Source: Methanothermobacter sp049720995 (GTDB taxonomy: Archaea; Methanobacteriota; Methanobacteria; Methanobacteriales; Methanothermobacteraceae). Taken from it: a stretch of 16,040 nt of DNA. Location of the stretch: NCBI RefSeq assembly GCF_049720995.1, contig NZ_JBNASF010000031.1, forward strand, positions 1 to 16,040, read 5' to 3'. How positions within the stretch are numbered: position 1 is the stretch's first letter; every line of letters starts with the position of its first letter. The notes under the pieces were generated by a model. The model ran no database searches, was not told where the DNA came from, and was given only the letters and a program-made list of their open reading frames with translations. Shown here in pieces: positions 13,445 through 16,040 of the stretch. The position numbers were made by a program, and so were the translations under genes.

Positions 13445-13516
13445 TGGATTCACCTGAGATTGATTTTTGGAGTCTCTGAAAATGAGGGGGGAAGGTTCAT
13501 CCCAAAAGAGTTAATT

Positions 13517-15622
13517 TTAGAGTCTCCTTATATTCCTCTTTTTATTTCCTGTTGCCGTGTTCTTTGCAATGGTTGAACGCTTGCCTGAAGAGTATATTCC
13601 GTAGTAACTGTTGTATGAAGCCCTGTTGTATGCTATAACTGCCCTGTATGAGGCTGAATTTATACCTGAACCCCTGTTTCTGTTTGCAGTGTTGTAGTAT
13701 ATCTTTGCATAGCCCCCCCTTGCAGTTATGCCGTCGCCACCGTTGTACTGGAGGGTGTTACGGTAGATGGTTACAGATGAACCACCAGCGTATATGCCGT
13801 AGCCCCTGTTGCTGCTTATGGTGGATGAGTAGATAACTGAACCGGCACCGGCGACATAAACACCGTACCTGTTACCTGTCACTGTGCTTTTCTCCACAAC
13901 TGTGGTGCCCCTGGCGTTTACACCACAGTTCCTGTTTCCGGAGACCATGGTTAGGATTATCCTGGAATCTGTTGCAGTGTATACACCATCGTTGTTTCTG
14001 AGGGACGTGCAGTTGTATACGATTGAGTTCTTACCATAGACAGCTATTCCTGAGGCAGCATTGCCCGTTGCGTTCACAGATCTTACGATGGTATCTGCAC
14101 CGTTGACCTGAACCCCGTTCTGATGGTTTGAACTGGCATTTCCTGATACGATGTAGCTGCGGGCCCCTGTAATGTATAGGCCGTTTTTGAGGTTTTGCAG
14201 TGCTTCGAAGTATGCCACCGTGGTGTTGTATCCTGAAGCATAGATCCCGTGCAGCCGGTTGAGTTTCACGGTGACGTCAAATATCCTTGCATTGATCCCC
14301 GTTGAGTTGACACCGCTGAGGGTGTTATTGGTGGCGTTCTTCACATATGAAAGGTAAAGGTCCTTACCCGCGGAGTAAATACCGTTGAGACCATTCTTTT
14401 TAACTTCAACGAACCATATGTAGGCGTTATCGCCGAGGCTTGAGATCCCGTTATGTGAATTTGAGGAGACATCCAGTATTATCTGCATGCTGGCATTCTG
14501 TCCCGCTGAGAGTATGCCGTTCTCGCCATTGTAGGATGCGCTGGTTATATAGAAGAAAGCTGCATTGTTTCCGGTGGAGTATATCCCGTTTTTTCTGTTG
14601 AAACTTGCATCAACGTACCTGAATGATGTATTGGAGCCACTGGAGTAAACCCCATTTTCACCGTTGTAGTAGGCGTATGAACTGATAACAGAGCATCCAG
14701 GGCCAGCTACATGTATGCCGTTGCGGGTGTTGTTCTGTGCATAGGATCCCTGCACAGTGGATCCGTTTCCTGAAACATATATGCCATCGGCACCTGAATA
14801 CTTGACGGTATTCTGGGTTATGTTTGCCCATCCACCCGTTGAATGGATTCCTGTGAGGTTGTTCCTTAGCACGGTGTTGTTGGTGATCCCTGTACCATTA
14901 CCTGAGGAATTTATACCATGTCCTGAGTTGAAGGATATGCTGTTGCCTGCTATTGAAACACCCGATGCATTTGAGCTTATCCCATCCCCCTTTGAGAGGT
15001 AGATGGTGTTACCACTGGCTACACATCCATTTCCCATTATCAAAATTCCGCTTCCATTGCTGTTTGTTATGGTGTTACCCGTGATTGTAGCGTTTTTCCC
15101 GGTCACAAGGATCCCGTGGGACGCTGAAGCGTTTATGTGACTGTTGCTTATGGTTACGTTATCACCCCTCACAGCGAGGGATGAGGGGGAGCTGAATATC
15201 CCTGAACCATTGACTGCACAGGAGTTACCATTTACAACCAGTGCGCCTGTTATGTTTGTCCTGTTAAGGAAGCTTTTGTTACCGTTTAGCTCAACTGTTC
15301 CATTGACACTGAAACCGGTTATGTTTGATGAGGAACTTACGTCAATGAATCCGTTGAGCTGCACAATGCCCGATGCAACAAGGTTGATGGCCCTGTTTAT
15401 GATGATGTTAACGTTTTCATATACTCCCTCAAGAAATGTGATGGTATCGCCTTCCTGGAGGGTGTAATCTGTACCGTTGAGGGTGAAGTTCTCTGAGACA
15501 CCGGTGGGGGTGAATATCTGCATGTAGGTTGTGTTGTCCACGGTGTAATCTGCACCGCAGCTGCATCCTGCCATCATGACCGATATGAGAATGATGATGG
15601 GCAGTGTTCTGAGTTTTTTAAT
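13517..15622 (-). CDS. Right-handed beta-helix surface lipoprotein, apparent ATT start
   Basis: The canonical start would be ATG 15577 (686 residues), but that cuts into a signal peptide. The same frame continues upstream as IIKKLRTLPIIILISVMMAG-C, a classic lipoprotein signal with lipobox MAGC. There is no ATG, GTG or TTG in that frame back to a stop at 15662-15664. GGAGGT at 15634-15629 sits 3-6 nt before two ATT codons (15625 and 15622), so initiation at ATT (about 701 residues) is likely. The mature protein has an N-terminal region with LQEGDTITFLEGVYENVNII, then some 20 or more parallel beta-helix coils of about 22-24 residues with the recurring signature GN-x-hydrophobic...G-I. It is rich in Asn, Ser, Gly and Tyr. 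Such NosD/polysaccharide-lyase-like helices bind or cleave glycans, or act as adhesins. No catalytic triad is evident. The C-terminus is basic (KKRNIRRL). Confidence 0.86.
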   Translation of the reverse strand: MKKLRTLPIIILISVMMAGCSCGADYTVDNTTYMQIFTPTGVSENFTLNGTDYTLQEGDTITFLEGVYENVNIIINRAINLVASGIVQLNGFIDVSSSSNITGFSVNGTVELNGNKSFLNRTNITGALVVNGNSCAVNGSGIFSSPSSLAVRGDNVTISNSHINASASHGILVTGKNATITGNTITNSNGSGILIMGNGCVASGNTIYLSKGDGISSNASGVSIAGNSISFNSGHGINSSGNGTGITNNTVLRNNLTGIHSTGGWANITQNTVKYSGADGIYVSGNGSTVQGSYAQNNTRNGIHVAGPGCSVISSYAYYNGENGVYSSGSNTSFRYVDASFNRKNGIYSTGNNAAFFYITSASYNGENGILSAGQNASMQIILDVSSNSHNGISSLGDNAYIWFVEVKKNGLNGIYSAGKDLYLSYVKNATNNTLSGVNSTGINARIFDVTVKLNRLHGIYASGYNTTVAYFEALQNLKNGLYITGARSYIVSGNASSNHQNGVQVNGADTIVRSVNATGNAASGIAVYGKNSIVYNCTSLRNNDGVYTATDSRIILTMVSGNRNCGVNARGTTVVEKSTVTGNRYGVYVAGAGSVIYSSTISSNRGYGIYAGGSSVTIYRNTLQYNGGDGITARGGYAKIYYNTANRNRGSGINSASYRAVIAYNRASYNSYYGIYSSGKRSTIAKNTATGNKKRNIRRL

Positions 15623-15628
15623 AATTAA

Positions 15629-15634
15629 ACCTCC
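15629..15634 (-). promoter_or_regulatory. Shine-Dalgarno site that implies ATT initiation
   Basis: GGAGGT on the minus strand lies directly before the two in-frame ATT codons at 15625 and 15622. It is about 52 nt before the first ATG (15577), far too distant for that codon. Confidence 0.75.
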
Positions 15635-15667
15635 TTTTATCTGTGATCGTATATATCTGGATTACTG

Positions 15668-15677
15668 AATATAAATT
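15668..15677 (-). promoter_or_regulatory. TATA box of the beta-helix lipoprotein gene
   Basis: AATTTATATT on the minus strand, preceded by an A/G-rich BRE-like stretch. Transcription would start near 15647 and leave a leader of about 22 nt, carrying the GGAGGT site. This again places translation initiation at the ATT codons, not at ATG 15577. Confidence 0.5.
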
Positions 15678-15706
15678 TCCTAAATGAAAAAAGAAATTTG
15701 CGGAAC

Positions 15707-16040
15707 TCAGGCTGCTGCCTGAAGTTCCTGGTAGGTCTGTTTCACCTGCTTGTAGGTCCAGTAGTATCTCCACTTGTATCTCCACTTACCGCCTCTCCTG
15801 TACCATTTTCTGTACCATTTCTTGACCTTAACCTTTGATATCTTGACCTTGTTGACCAGTTTTGCAGGTGTGTTTTTGATTATGCCCATCATTGTTGTGT
15901 TTGTGCTGTTTTTGAAGTATTTGAGGATTGTGTTTCCTGTTAGGGCGATTGTTCCGTTGTATGGTGTGATGTTGCCATTGCCGATCTGATAGTATGTGCC
16001 GTTTTCAAGTTCTATGATTGGGGTCTGGTTGAATATCAGT
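15707..16040 (-). CDS. C-terminal end of a surface protein with aromatic/cationic tail (partial)
   Basis: The frame is open from the window edge to a TGA at 15709-15707, about 110 residues. The first part (IELENGTYYQIGNGNITPYN, then GTIALTGNTILKYFKNST) is Asn/Thr/Gly-rich with several N-x-S/T sites, as in secreted methanogen wall proteins. It is followed by a tail very rich in Lys, Arg, Trp and Tyr: KVKISKVKVKKWYRKWYRRG, then KWRYKWRYYWTYKQVKQTYQ. The tail repeats a K/R-x-W/Y-x-x-W/Y pattern. I have seen tails of this style at the C-termini of several Methanothermobacter surface proteins, and wall or glycan anchoring is a fair inference. It is encoded upstream of, and on the same strand as, the beta-helix lipoprotein, separated by a promoter, so the two form a surface-protein cluster. 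The N-terminus is outside the window and the family cannot be named. Confidence 0.8.
   Translation of the reverse strand, partial: LIFNQTPIIELENGTYYQIGNGNITPYNGTIALTGNTILKYFKNSTNTTMMGIIKNTPAKLVNKVKISKVKVKKWYRKWYRRGGKWRYKWRYYWTYKQVKQTYQELQAAA

Overview
The window looks like a piece of a Methanothermobacter chromosome (thermophilic, hydrogenotrophic, pseudomurein-walled methanogen). Three points support this. The left edge holds the first 28 codons of an archaeal-type phosphoenolpyruvate carboxylase. Close by is a near-certain orthologue of the M. thermautotrophicus protein Mth938. The right edge holds Asn/Thr-rich surface proteins, one with the aromatic/cationic tail I associate with this genus. 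Ribosome binding sites are of the GGAGGTGA type and promoters have archaeal TATA boxes. I see no rRNA, tRNA, insertion sequence or true CRISPR array.

Left part (1-2130): the start of ppcA (minus); a decayed YgjP/DUF45-type zinc peptidase gene (plus) that ends in a 34-bp direct repeat; a two-gene minus-strand operon (TIGR04076-like protein, then the Mth938-like protein); and, divergent from it across a 16-bp perfect palindrome, a DtxR-family repressor followed by a small AhpD/carboxymuconolactone-decarboxylase-like protein. Middle-left (2140-4680): a minus-strand nitroreductase plus four-helix membrane protein pair, then a MarR regulator translationally coupled to a DUF6544-like protein. The MarR promoter carries two identical 12-bp palindromes exactly 20 bp apart, a likely autoregulatory operator. 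A plus-strand endonuclease/exonuclease/phosphatase-fold enzyme starts on the other side.

Centre (5628-11000): an AT-rich 340-bp leader precedes a 1665-residue CobN/BchH-type chelatase homologue. It has a Sec signal peptide, an SdrD/calcium-type module near the N-terminus, and a C-terminal low-complexity linker with a membrane anchor. It therefore sits outside the membrane, where no cobaltochelatase substrate is expected. This is the most interesting gene of the window.

Right part (11000-16040): a decayed lipoprotein gene (minus); a 27-residue Cys-rich membrane microprotein preceded by a 19-bp tandem repeat; an RNase J-like metallo-beta-lactamase-fold protein whose conserved N-terminus is cut off by an apparent 2-nt frameshift; then, on the minus strand, a right-handed beta-helix lipoprotein that seems to start at an ATT codon, and the 3' end of another surface protein that runs off the window. 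The right end is a cell-surface module. The left and middle are small regulatory and redox genes, with several signs of local gene decay and short duplications.
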